DNA of 64,000 nucleotides from Cinclus cinclus (taxonomy: Eukaryota > Chordata > Aves > Passeriformes > Cinclidae): the NCBI RefSeq assembly GCF_963662255.1, contig NC_085071.1:4428701-4492700 (forward strand), read 5' to 3'. Below the pieces are notes generated by a model. The model searched no databases, was not told where the DNA came from, and was given only the letters and a program-made list of their open reading frames with translations. Of this stretch, positions 11,447 through 21,985 are shown piece after piece. The position numbers and the translations under genes are program-made. Position 1 is the stretch's first letter. Every line of letters starts with the position of its first letter.

Positions 11447-14400
11447 ATGCCCTGCACTGGCAGCGCTGCATTTCCAGCACCGGCTCTGGTCCCAGCCCTG
11501 CCTTGCTGAACCATTTGCATCATCCCAGGGGTTTTTTTTTCCCTCTGGTTTGGCTCCTGCCTGGATTTTTCAAAGGCTCCGGAGCAGCGAGCGCCCTTCC
11601 TCCCCTGGCCGGCGCACATTGTTCGAATTAGTGCCTAAATGAAAGGATATTGTTGGTTCCTGTTGGGAGATAATAACCTCGGTAGCGGAGGGAATTTCAC
11701 CCATGCAGAGAGAATTTGCCGGGCTGCTCCCGCCAGCAGAGCCCCTCGCCGGGGTCCGTCTCGCTGGGATGGTGGCTGATGGGAACAGATCCGCCAGGAA
11801 GCGGGGGTTTATCTTGGCATGCCGCTCTAATTGCTGAAAACTCTGCTTTCTGACCTCAAAAATGTGCCACTGCTCCCCATCTGGCACAGGGGCACCTGTG
11901 GCACAGCACAGCCGGGATCAGTGCCCATAGCAGCGATTGCCGTCTATGATCTCCATGGAAAAGCGCTCCTGTTCCCAAATTTCTAGAGGATTTTGGTTTT
12001 CCCTCTTCCTTCCCATCCATCTGCCTTCTCCCATGGCTTAAGGAGATAGGAACCCCTTACATGGAAGAAAGAGAAAGGAAAATGTACCCAGACAATGGAA
12101 ATCCCAGCATTTCCATTTTTTAGTAAAGCACAGAGGATTTCAAACATATGGCAAACATCCCCATCAGCCCAAAAGGCACCTTCTGCTCCCTTTTTCTGTT
12201 GTGGAGATGCCAAGTGGCTCCCGCTGCCTCAGTGGCCATCACCACCATCCCCAGGATGCTGTGGCAGGTGCTGCTGGTGTGGAGCTCACAGGAACACAGG
12301 GACAAGCACAGTAACACCTGGATGATGCCAGGGCAGGAGGGAATGGGCTGTGGGACCCCACCATGGGGACCCTGCTCCTGGTAGCCTTTGTTGGCCAGGT
12401 GGGCACCAGTGCTGCCCATCCCACCTGGCTTCAACCTGGACAGTAATTTCATTTTACATCAAATTTTAAATTTTTTAAAAGCCAGTTGTGCTGTGATTGA
12501 ATTTTTAACAGATGTTTTGACTTGTTATAGGTGGAAGAAAAATAACTCAAAGTGTTTCTTGATTAGAGCTTGTTCAAAATTCTCTAGTAGAGCTGTTTCC
12601 ACATCAGAAAACCCTGAGTATGTGCAATCAAACATTTAATTTCCATGGACACAATATCAGAGGATTCCTTCAGGTTAGAATCTGTTACAGTTATTAATCA
12701 AAGCAGCGCAGCTGAAATGAAACCTTTTATTGAATGTTGTGACAAAGGGATAAATTAAAGCATTTCTGGAATGTATCAGATTTGGGTCCAAGGCTGAAAT
12801 TTCAAAATCCTGACGTTTTTTCTGTGTTGTGAGGTCCAAATGTGAAGCCTTTCTGTGACAGAGCAAGTATGCAGCCCTTGGGGGGTGCTGGGAGCTGCCA
12901 TCACCGTTCCATTGGCAAGGAGGGAGAGGATGGTCCCGTTTGGGGTCGGGGCTGCAGCTGATGTCACACATCCCCTTCCCATTTAATGACACCAGCCCTT
13001 CCAGGGACAGTCTAGTGAGGATCCCGTGGGAATATTTCCCTGCATGCCACAGGCTTGGAATAGCCAAGAGACATTGATCAAATAAAAAATATATACTTCA
13101 ATGTACACTGAGATTTTCACTGTTCAATGTACACTGAGGTTTTCATCCCCGAATACTTACAGAGAAATGGATCCATCCACTGGAGAGTTCTCTGCCTGCA
13201 GCCAGACGGGGTTAGGACAGTGCTGGAGCAGGTTTGAGGACCCCAAGGCAGGGACCTGGGAGGTGACACTGAGGGGCAAAGCCACCCAGAGGCACCGGCT
13301 GTGGTGAGTGCAGGTCCCTCCCCCTTCCTTTCCATTTCCCAAACAATTTCCTAATCAGACCTTGCTGTCTGGAGTTTATTAGTGATTCACAGGCCAAGAG
13401 GAAATGGTGATTTTTGTGTCCTGCTCTGATGGAAGGGGTGGAGTAGGCAGCAATATTCCCCTTTTGTGGCTCAGCAGCGGATAAACCGCAGAGGAAACGT
13501 CAACAGGAGCCAGCCCTGCTCCCCTGGCCAAGAGAAATCCACTTTTTGGGGGGGGGTATTAGGAAAGCAAAGAGTAAGGAGGCTTCCTCCTCAGAATGAG
13601 TGCTTTGGCAAGGGAGTCTCTGCTCCCTCTGGGTGACAGAGCTGCGTGTCCCAATGTCCCCATCACTGGTGGCTCAGCCCTCTGGAGGGAGGGTCACATC
13701 TCTGCTGGGGTCTCCAGCCCTGCAGCCCTTTCCTCCACCTCCTCCTCCTCCCGGTGCTACCCGAAGGCTGATTCTTGGGGCTGGGAGTTGCTGCAGTGAG
13801 CAAGTTCTGACCTTCGGTCTGGTACAATCCCAAATCCGTAGGATTCCCAGATCCTCTGAAATCCAATCTGGCTGCAGATTCCTGGAATTTTTCACCAAAT
13901 ACAGTGCGTCTGCCACTGCTTTTGATTCTGATTGAAAATTAATTGGAGTTACAGGTAGACATCAGGCAGCAGGACCAGGCAGGGGCTGGGGCTGTGGACC
14001 AGGGTATGAAGTCACCTGGATTCAGCCCTCTCTGTCCCTTCCCCAGCCTTCAAGTGCTGTTTTTCACAGAAAATCCAGTGGGAAATGCAGACCATGGGAT
14101 GCTGCCTGTGAGACCAGGAGAGGGCTAGGGCTGGGAATGAGGATGGAGCAAGGCCAGGGATAGGGCTGGGCTGGTTGTGATGCTTCCTTCCTCCAGACCT
14201 GAGGCTTTTCCAGCCCCTCTCCAGAGAGGGACGCCAGCACTTGTACAGCCAGGGGTTGCTTTTCTTTTCCTCGGCCTAAAAAATTGACCAGGATCTATGA
14301 AAATAAGAGCATTGTTTTTAAATTTTGTGAGGCCAAGAGGACAAACCTGTTAATAGCATCCTCCTCCTCTTCCTCTCTCCATCTCCAGGACATGCCACTG

Positions 14401-14969
14401 CTCCCAACATGAGGTTTTCCAGCCCCAACTCTTCAGTCACAGGGCAGCATGGTGGTCCCAGTGGCTCCTCTTCCCACCAACAACACTGGACCTCAATCTT
14501 CAGAGCCTTCAGTCCTTGTGAAGCTCCTGACAGCCAGAGACATCCATGACCACATTGCCCAGAGACATCACCCATGGCTTTGACCCAATGCTCAGCCCCA
14601 AAATCAGCTGGCTGTGGGGAGAGCTGCTTCCCCAGGACCCCCTCACTCCCCTCCCCTTGTGTTTACCCAAATGTGTTTACAATTACAGGGAATGCCAGGG
14701 AACGCAGCGCGCCGTGGCCAGCGAGTCAGCGTCGGGGCAGTGCGGGCTGGAGGTCAGCACACTGTTTACTTTAATTTCTCTGAGAGCTTTTTGGGAGATT
14801 TCCCTCCTCCATTATTAAACTCAGATGAGCCGCTGGGGAGGTTAGGTCGCATGTGGTTCAGGGCACTTTTTTCTTTTGTAATTTTTTTTTTTTTTGTATT
14901 TGCAATGTTTCGCCCTTAACTCTTTCGGGATGAGCTGCCCATCTCAGCATTGGGATACCAAGATGAGCC

Positions 14970-15235
14970 CATGAGTGGGATGGTGGCTCCTGGGTGAACT
15001 GTGACCTGGGTTGGTGCTGGAGTGCTCAAGGCTTAAAGATGTCAACATAAGCCCATCTGAGCATCACTGGGAGGTTTAGGTTGGATATCAGAAAAACAGT
15101 TCTATTCCCAGAAGGTGGTGGAGCACTGAACAGGCTTCCCAGGGAATGGCCACAGCCCCAAGTCTGCCAGAGCTCCAGTAGCATTTGGAAAACACTCTCA
15201 GGGACATGGTGGGATCCTCAGAGCATTTCTGTGCA
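14970..15235 (+). mobile_element. CR1 LINE 3' fragment
   Basis: The fragment contains GTGGGATGGTGGCTCCTGGG, TTAGGTTGGATATCAGAAAA, TGGAGCACTGAACAGGCTTC and CCCAAGTCTGCCAGAGCTCC. It aligns by eye with the copy at 10090-10442 over its whole length, but the terminal tail is missing. Confidence 0.85.
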
Positions 15236-17690
15236 GAACCTGAGGAGCAGCAGCACCAGCACTCACCTGCTCCTGCACCCCCAGCTCCCAGCAAGGCTGT
15301 GCATCCCCAGCCTATCTTGCAGCAGGCAGCTTTGAACTCTGGTGCCTCCTTCCCAGCAGAGGGGCTGGGACAAGCCGTCCATGACACGGGGCTGATGTCA
15401 TGTGGGCACAGGGCCAAGTGCCAGGGCTCCTTCTGGGACCAATTTGGTTCAAAGCCCATGGCACGCTGCAGCGCTTCGCGGGACACGCGGCAGATGAGAA
15501 GCAGACTTTGGGATGAGTGCAGGGAGTGGGGAGCTGGGCCCTGGGATTGAAGGATGATTTCCATCAGGCTCCCGTCTCTGGCACGTCCCTGTGACAGTGC
15601 CAGGTCTCTGCTGGTGCAAGGTCACAGATGGTCCCTCAGCCAGGACAGGCCCTGAGGCCAGGGAAAGGCACGGCATCGGGGCCCCAGGGAATGGCTCTGG
15701 TGGAGTAAGTGCCAGCACCTTCTGGAGAAGCTCCAGTGGGTCACCCCAGCACCCTTTTTCCTTCCAAACTCAGAATCCCCAGATCCAAAACCTCAGTGCA
15801 TCAAGTCCTGTGCTCAGCCTTCTTAAATAATTTTTAATTTCCTGAAGGGAGAGCTTTTAATTTATTTCTGGAACAAAGTGGGTGAAGGGGAGGGGTAAGA
15901 TGACTCTGAAGTTCATCACTGAGGCCCCTCCACTTCCAAACCTCCCCTTTCCAAATGTCCCCAAAAGCACCAGCCCAGCCCTCCATGAGTCCTCATGTCC
16001 CCTCTACCCTGTGCCCCAATGTGGGGTTCTGTGTTCTGGGGTCCCCCACAGTCCTTGTAGAGAGGGATAACTGGCGCCGAGGAGACACTGGCTTCCAGAG
16101 GCATGGAACTATTTTCACAGGAAGCAGCAAATCCTTCTGGTCTCCACCAGACACAGGCATTCTCAGGAGCTGGGCTGAACCTGAGCTGCACCAGTGCAAA
16201 ATCCCAGTGAGACAGACCCCTAAAAACACTGCTCTGGATCCCACCGTGAACCCAGAACTTCCCCAGCTCTCACCATGGTTGGCACTTGGGGTAGGAACCC
16301 CAAAACCCCAAAACCAGTGGAGCCAGGGCCAGGGCAGCAGGTTTGCAGCAGGCTCTGGAACACTGGCACCCGTTGGCCTGTGGGGATTCAAGCAAAGCTG
16401 AGAGAGGAGCGAATCCTGCTCTGCCCCAGAGCCAAACTCCAGTGGCATTCATTGCAGTGGTTTTCTGCACTGTTGAAATCTAAACTGAGATGGAAAAGTC
16501 CTGTTTGGAATGTGCCTCCTGGTAAACTGAGGGAGAAGGTCCCTGAATGGATCAAAATTCCCCTCTGTGCTCTCAGTGATGAAAATTTCACTCAGTTTGA
16601 GTGAAGCCCAGAGTAGCACAAAGCAAAGGCTCAGCTGATGGCAAAGCTGAGCTGAGCCTATTGTGTGCCCAAACTCCTGTTGCTGTCCTGCCCATTTTCA
16701 GATGCCTGAGTCAGCTCCTGCCTTTCCTGTGTGTCAGGAAAGGTTTGTTCCTTTAATCCCAGGCTTCCCCTGGAGGTGCAGCCCAAGTGTCCCAGTTACA
16801 GCTCTTGGTCCTGCCCCTCTGACTGCTCCTCCGTGGAGCTGTTGAAGCCTTTGGAGCAGCCAGGAGCAGGAGAAGCTGTAAAAGGGTCTGTCAGGCAGAT
16901 GAGAAATTAAAACAACTTATTTATCGTTCCCATATTCCACTGCTCCGAACCCTCACCATGTCACGGGGGAACATCTGCTCTCGGCATTTCTCCCTTATGT
17001 CCCACCTCCAGCAATCCAGAGCTTTCAAAAGGATCCTTGTCCACCCTGAAAGCACCTCTATGCCTCCTTCCTCTCCCTCGGGCAGGCGAGAGGTGCCGAA
17101 CCCAGGCTGGGCTTGGGCTCCGGAGCGCTTGGGATTTCGGTGCTCTGCTCGTGCCATATCTATCCCAGAGCTCGCACAGGATGACAGGGAAGGCCACATC
17201 GGGTTATCCGGCAGAAAATGGGAACATCCCCGCTCGGGGCAGCTCTGTGGGTGATTGGGGAGTATGTGGCTGCCAGCCCCACAAAGCCTCTTTATCTCCC
17301 GAGACATTCCCGGTGCTTCATGTGACCCTCGCGCCGGGCGGGGGCTCGTGGGAACCGTTTGATGTTCTTGAGCCTTTTCCTTTCCCAGTGCGGACACCCT
17401 GGCTTTGGGCGAGGGGAATAAAGAACCCACTGAGCACTCAGCTCCGTCCCCATCCCCATGGGGACCTGCTGAGGCTCACGGGACCCACGAGCCGGTGGGA
17501 AGGAGCCAGAGTTTCCCAATCCAGCCACCCCACCCGTGTCGGGGAGCTCTCACCAGCACCTACCCAGCACCAGACTGTGCGTGCCGGGGTGCTCCAGCTC
17601 CTTCTCCCTGACACGAGGTGGGAGTTTCTTGAGGGATGCTGTAGATGAACATGGACCCGTAGGGATACACACGGTCACGGCTGCCTATCA
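15236..17690. other. Intergenic stretch upstream of C1orf216
   Basis: I see no gene or recognisable mobile element. The segment at 16900-17230 has mixed AT-rich and CpG-containing sequence that may be regulatory. I cannot support any feature more firmly. Confidence 0.5.
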
Positions 17691-17695
17691 CCCCC

Positions 17696-18240
17696 CTAGC
17701 ATTCTCGTTCTCCGCGAGCATCCCCGCTTCCCCCGAGCATTCCTGTCCTCCCCAGCATCCCTGTCCCCCCCAGCATCCCTGTCCCCCCCCAGCATCCCTA
17801 CAGCCCCAACATCCCTGTCCCCCCCCAACATCCCTGTACCCCCCAGCACCCCTGTCCCCCCTCCCAGCATCCCTGTCCTACCTAACATCCCTGTCCCACC
17901 CAGCATCCCTGACCCCAGTATCCCTGTCTCCCCCCAGCACCCCTGTCCCCCCCAGCACCCCTGTCCCCCCCCAGCACCCCTGTCCCCCCCAGCATCCCTG
18001 TCCCCCTCCAGCACCCCTGTCCCCCTCCAGCATCCCTGTCCCCCTCCAGCACCCCTGTCCCCCTCCAGCACCCCTGTCCCCCCCAGCACCCCTGTCCCCC
18101 CCCAGCACCCCTGTCCCCCCCAGCATCCCTGTCCCCCTCCAGCACCCCTGTCCCCCTCCAGCATCCCTGTCCCCCTCCAGCACCCCTGTCCCCCTCCAGC
18201 ACCCCTGTCCCCCCCAGCATCCCTGTCCCCCTCCAGCAGC
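17696..18240. repeat. 17-19 bp minisatellite upstream of C1orf216
   Basis: Roughly 30 tandem copies of a unit of the form AGCAYCCCTGTCCCCCTCC are present, with length variation in the C run. The left part is degenerate and the right part nearly perfect. A block of about 130 bp starting at 17991 restarts at 18122, giving higher-order structure. The minus strand carries closely spaced G runs. Long frames on both strands here (396 and 198 codons) are products of the repeat, not genes. Confidence 0.95.
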
Positions 18241-18379
18241 CCCGCCGGCGCCGTCGGAAGTGCGGCCGTGTCACCTCCCCACGCGGGGCCGCTTCCGCTC
18301 CCGCTCCCACCCGCGGCGGCGGCGGCGGCGCACGGAGCCCGGGCCGGGAGCGGGGCTGGAGCGGGGCTGGAGCGGGGCG
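18241..18379 (+). promoter_or_regulatory. CpG-rich promoter and probable non-coding first exon of C1orf216
   Basis: The segment is very GC- and CpG-rich. It holds a perfect ETS/GABP-type site CGGAAGTG at 18255-18262, a GCTTCCGC element near 18288, a (CGG)n stretch at about 18312-18330 and three GGAGCGGGGC units at 18347-18378. A strong donor, GTGAGT, follows at 18380. A transcription start about 18270-18330 with a short 5'UTR exon ending at 18379 is inferred. No TATA box is seen. Confidence 0.65.
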
Positions 18380-18482
18380 GTGAGTGCTCGGGGCCGGGCG
18401 GGCGGTGGGAGCGGAGCGGAGCCTCCCCCGGGGGATCGCGGCTCCCGGGGGTCGCGGTCCGCCCCTGGCCGGACTCATGGTT

Positions 18483-18500
18483 GGGGGGGGGGGGGGGGGG
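18483..18500. repeat. Poly(G) run of 18
   Basis: There are 18 consecutive G residues about 100 bases inside the 5'UTR intron. The length may be unreliable in the assembly. Confidence 0.9.
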
Positions 18501-19374
18501 CTCTACGGAGGCTCTGCGGGGTCAGCGGGATCCCCCCGGCGGGGCTGGGGCCCGGGAGGCTCAGCCAGGGCTCTGCGGAGGTTTCTGCAGGGCAGGGATG
18601 CTCCCCGGCACGGCTCCCCCCTGCCCGCGCATCCCCCCGGCAGAGCAGCCTGGCCCCGGGGGAAAGCGCTTCTACGGGGTGCGGCTCTTTTGTGGGGTGC
18701 AGTGGTTTTTTGGGGTTTCCACCTAGCCCTGGACTGAGCAGATGTCAGTGTGGGGGTCTGCGGGGCGGGGGTCCCGGGATTGTAGGCCCCTGGCAGCGCC
18801 CTGAGCTGGGCACGGGCTCCTGCATCCCTCCTGCTGCCCCACTGCTGGCTGCAGTCAGACCGGGACACCCGATGGGTTCCTCCCTGCGATTCCTGTGAGT
18901 GTCCTTGTAGGAGAGAGCTTGGAAAGTGCCTCTCGCTTGCCTGGAGCAAGGAGCGCTGGGATAACCTTTCCTTTTCTGGGCCAGTCTGTTCCCAGTCCTG
19001 CAGAGAAGGAAGGCCAGCAGGGTCACCAGTTTGGGTGCAGGTGGAGGCCAGACCCCATCCCGATGCAGGGCTGATGACAGAGGTTGTGCAGAGGAGCCCA
19101 GGCAGTCTCAGCTGCTAAATGACATTTATTGCTGTTGGGAAAGCATCACCTTCCAAGCACACCTTTACCAGCGTGGAATTAGTTGCATCAGTCATAGCCC
19201 AAATACTACCAGCAGCGTGTGCAGCTGCATGCCTCTGCCCCGTGATGCCCTTTGGCATCACCCAAGGGATGCTGCAGGAACATGGGCTTGGACTGGAGCT
19301 CTCAGGGAGGACGGATGGGATGGGAAGTGGCTCCTTGAGCTTCTGCATCAGATGGGAAGATTCCCTTGGCTGGG

Positions 19375-19457
19375 TGGCATTCCCACCCCCTATGGCAAGG
19401 GGTGGGAATGAAAGGAGCTTTAAGGTCTCTTCCAATCCATTCCATGTTTCCATGATG
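19375..19457 (+). mobile_element. CR1 LINE 3' tail fragment
   Basis: The string GGAGCTTTAAGGTCTCTTCC followed by AATCCATTCCATGTTTCCATGA is a diverged avian CR1 3' end in plus orientation. Confidence 0.75.
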
Positions 19458-19643
19458 TTGCATGGGGACATGCTGAGAGCAGCAAACACCCAGAAACGCT
19501 TACCCCATGATAGGTGCAGTACCTTTAAAGAGGTAAATTAGATTAAGAGCGTGTTTTTCCCCACTGTAGCTGGCTGTGCCAGCCCAGGTGCCCACAGGCG
19601 TGTCACAGCTCCGTGTCTGTCTTGCAGGCAGGACACCGGCGAG

Positions 19644-20462
19644 ATGTTTGCTGTCTTCCCGGCAAACGCCCCGTTCCGGCAGGGCCGGGGGGGGCCAGCG
19701 TTGGGCACGGCCATCCCAGGGGCGGGACATGGGCCGGACTCCAACTCCAACTTCGTGGGAGAGGTGTGTGACAGCAATGAGAACTGGAGCCAGCCAGCAC
19801 CGGGGTCCCCTCCGGAGGAGGGCTCCAGCCGGAGCGAAAACAGCACAAATCCGTCTGATAATCTGCTGTTATTAATGCAGAGACAGATGGTCCAGGGCCG
19901 GCTTAGGGACACCGCCCCGGGCCTGGGTGACACGCACCCCGAGCAGGGGGTGCGCAGCCCCCCCGAGGGAGCGGAGGTCAGCGGGGCAGGGGGACAAAAC
20001 AATGCCGAGGAGGCGGCCGGGGGATGTGTCAAACCCCCGGGCTCCCCTGCAGAGGACAACGGCTACGCCAGCAGCTCCCTCAGCATCGACAGCCCCGACA
20101 GCACCTGCAGCACCGCCTGGGACCCTCCTGCCTCTGCCCCCCGGGCCAGGAGCCCCCCTGAGGCAGGACCGGCTGAGCCTGAGCTGGGGACCCTCTTCCC
20201 GGTGCTGGCAGAGGCTGTGCAGCACCTCCAGGACAAGGAGCGCTTCAAGGAGCAGGAGAAGGAGAAGCACCACATCCAGCTGGTGATGTACCGGCGCCTG
20301 GCCCTGCTGCGCTGGATCCACGGCCTGCAGCAGAAAGTTGTGGACCAGCAGAACCGGTTGCAGGAGAGTTTCGACACCATCCTGGATAATCGCAAGGAGC
20401 TCATCCGCTGCATGCAGCAGGGCCCAGCCTGCCTCGCTGCTGCAGCCACCCCTGGTCCCTGA
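19644..20462 (+). CDS. C1orf216 orthologue (UPF0500 family, uncharacterised)
   Basis: A single coding exon of 272 residues, likely the orthologue of human C1orf216 (229 residues). Conserved blocks are MFAVFP at the N-terminus, PDSNSNF and NENW near residues 33-52, VRSPPEGAE, EDNGYASSSLSIDS at 137-150, and a charged C-terminal helix from about 196 with EQEKEKHH, VMYRRLALL, LQESFDTI and DNRKELIRCMQQ (248-259). The last part is probably coiled coil. There is no signal peptide or membrane segment. The ATG at 19644 is chosen because it matches the family start and lies 16 bases after a splice acceptor at 19627. The linkers are longer than in the human protein. Its place between CLSPN and PSMB2 on the same strand agrees with human gene order. 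The molecular function is not known to me. Confidence 0.93.
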   Translation: MFAVFPANAPFRQGRGGPALGTAIPGAGHGPDSNSNFVGEVCDSNENWSQPAPGSPPEEGSSRSENSTNPSDNLLLLMQRQMVQGRLRDTAPGLGDTHPEQGVRSPPEGAEVSGAGGQNNAEEAAGGCVKPPGSPAEDNGYASSSLSIDSPDSTCSTAWDPPASAPRARSPPEAGPAEPELGTLFPVLAEAVQHLQDKERFKEQEKEKHHIQLVMYRRLALLRWIHGLQQKVVDQQNRLQESFDTILDNRKELIRCMQQGPACLAAAATPGP

Positions 20463-21985
20463 GGTGCCACCATTGCAGCCCAGCCCAGCCCTCACCCTCT
20501 GGATGGTGTGGCATTGGCTGGTGGCATCTCCATCCTGTGCCAAGTGCTCACCAGGCCCCCGGGGTGCCCACCCTGCCCTTCCCATCTCTCTCCAGTTTAG
20601 CCAAGAGTCCCCAAAGTGTTGATCTCCATTATCCCTCTGCACTGGAATTTGATTTGTCCTGCACCCAGGTCTGGGGTGGCACTGGGCTGGCTCGACCTCA
20701 GGACCTTGGGGTTTGCTGAGCCCAAGGTGACCAGGCTCATCTTTAAACCTAATCTAGTCTATTGTTGAGCCTGGCTTAGCCACACCAGTGCCAGAATTGC
20801 TGTTCTGGAGCTTCAGGGCAGTGAGGGCCCCAGGGCATTGGAGCTTCCAAACCTCCCTGGGCAAAGCACTTCCAGCATGTGCTTCATCCCCACATCCCAC
20901 CTGCACCCGTGTGTCCCTGCAGCCACGGCCCAGCCCCTGGTAAATATTGCTTGTGGCTGAGAGTGAGGTGTCCTGGGCTGTGAGAGAGAAAAAAAGTCAT
21001 TCTGGAAAGTGACCTCAGAATGCTGAAAAGTAAATTTAAGTCAAAATGATCCAATACCAATATATGTTTTCAATGTCAGTATTAGAGAAAAGTTAATCTA
21101 GGTCTATATGTGTGTTCATGTCTGTCTGCTGTGGGCAATGCTCTCATTCAGTGCTTGATCCCAAAGCTTCTCATGAACTTGTGGTGTTGGTGTTTATATT
21201 AATTTATCTTTTGAAAGAAAAGAGAATATTTTTTTTGAATCTGCATTTTATCCAGCAAGAGCTGTACACAGAACCCAAAAAACAACTGTCTTAACTAGAG
21301 ATGGAAAAGGAGCTGCTGTGTATTTGCTGTGCTTTGCTGTGTATCCATAAGGCACATATTCCATTTAATTGCTGATGTGGAGGAGCAGCAGTGAGGGCTC
21401 AGCCACAGGGGTCTGCACTCCCCATCCTGCCCTGGTTACCAAGCAAAGCCAGGCACTGATTCCATTTCTCATCTGCAAAGGAAGGTGATGAGGGATTCCA
21501 GAGCTGCCATGTTCCTCCCAGCCAAACTGCCATCAGAGGAGCCACTTCACCAGGGCCCCAGGGAACAGCAGAATCTGACAGCCTGCTGAGATCCTGGCAC
21601 CCACCACCCACCAGATGCTCCTGGACTGTGGATAAACAACTGTGGCCAAGCCCACCAGTGATCCACGGGCCAGGGGCAGCACCAGCCTCCTCCCACCCCA
21701 CACGGGGCACACCTGGGCTCTGCTCCCCCTGGGGTTGCTGCCAGTGGGTGAAGTGAGGAGATCCACAAAAATCCTCTTCCAAAAAGGACGTTTTGGTGGC
21801 AAAGGGTGCACTCAGCTTAAACCAACCTGTGCCAGTGCTGGAGGATTCTGTCAGCTTTCCACAAGGCTCATGCTGTCCTCACTTCCCTTCTGCTCCCCAG
21901 TGTCCAGTGCCTGCTGACTCTGTCGTATCGTGATCGTGGGCATGTTGCACACCTTAATAAAAGCATTGGAGCTGAAGGAACTGAG
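20463..21985 (+). other. C1orf216 3' untranslated region
   Basis: No coding sequence follows the stop. The first AATAAA after it is at 21956, so the 3'UTR is probably about 1.5 kb. It contains AT-rich tracts at 20990-21300 and no recognised repeat. Confidence 0.55.
21956..21961 (+). terminator. Probable C1orf216 polyadenylation signal
   Basis: AATAAA lies in TTAATAAAAGC, with T-rich and GT-containing sequence about 40 bases downstream. It is the only canonical signal I found between the stop and 22000. Confidence 0.6.

Larger units (their letters stand above)
10443..14969. other. Intergenic stretch
   Basis: I see no gene here. It contains a GAGATG-type microsatellite at 10848-10930 and a CCCCTGTG short tandem tract at 11402-11446. 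The segments at 11570-11850 and 14690-14860 look like candidate non-coding conserved DNA. The rest is unremarkable GC-rich avian intergenic sequence. Confidence 0.55.
18380..19627 (+). other. C1orf216 5'UTR intron
   Basis: It runs from GTGAGT at 18380 to TCTTGCAG at 19620-19627. It contains an 18-base G run at 18483-18500 and a CR1 tail near 19375. The donor-acceptor pairing is inferred and needs transcript support. Confidence 0.6.

Noticed and set aside
17536..18726. 396-codon plus-strand frame and the overlapping 158- to 198-codon minus-strand frames
   Set aside because: They are low-complexity Pro/Ser or Gly-rich translations of the minisatellite and CpG island. Long frames appear on both strands because the repeat lacks stop codons.
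19872..20642. 256-codon minus-strand frame opposite C1orf216
   Set aside because: It is a shadow of the GC-rich coding exon and has no resemblance to any known protein. The plus strand matches the C1orf216 family.
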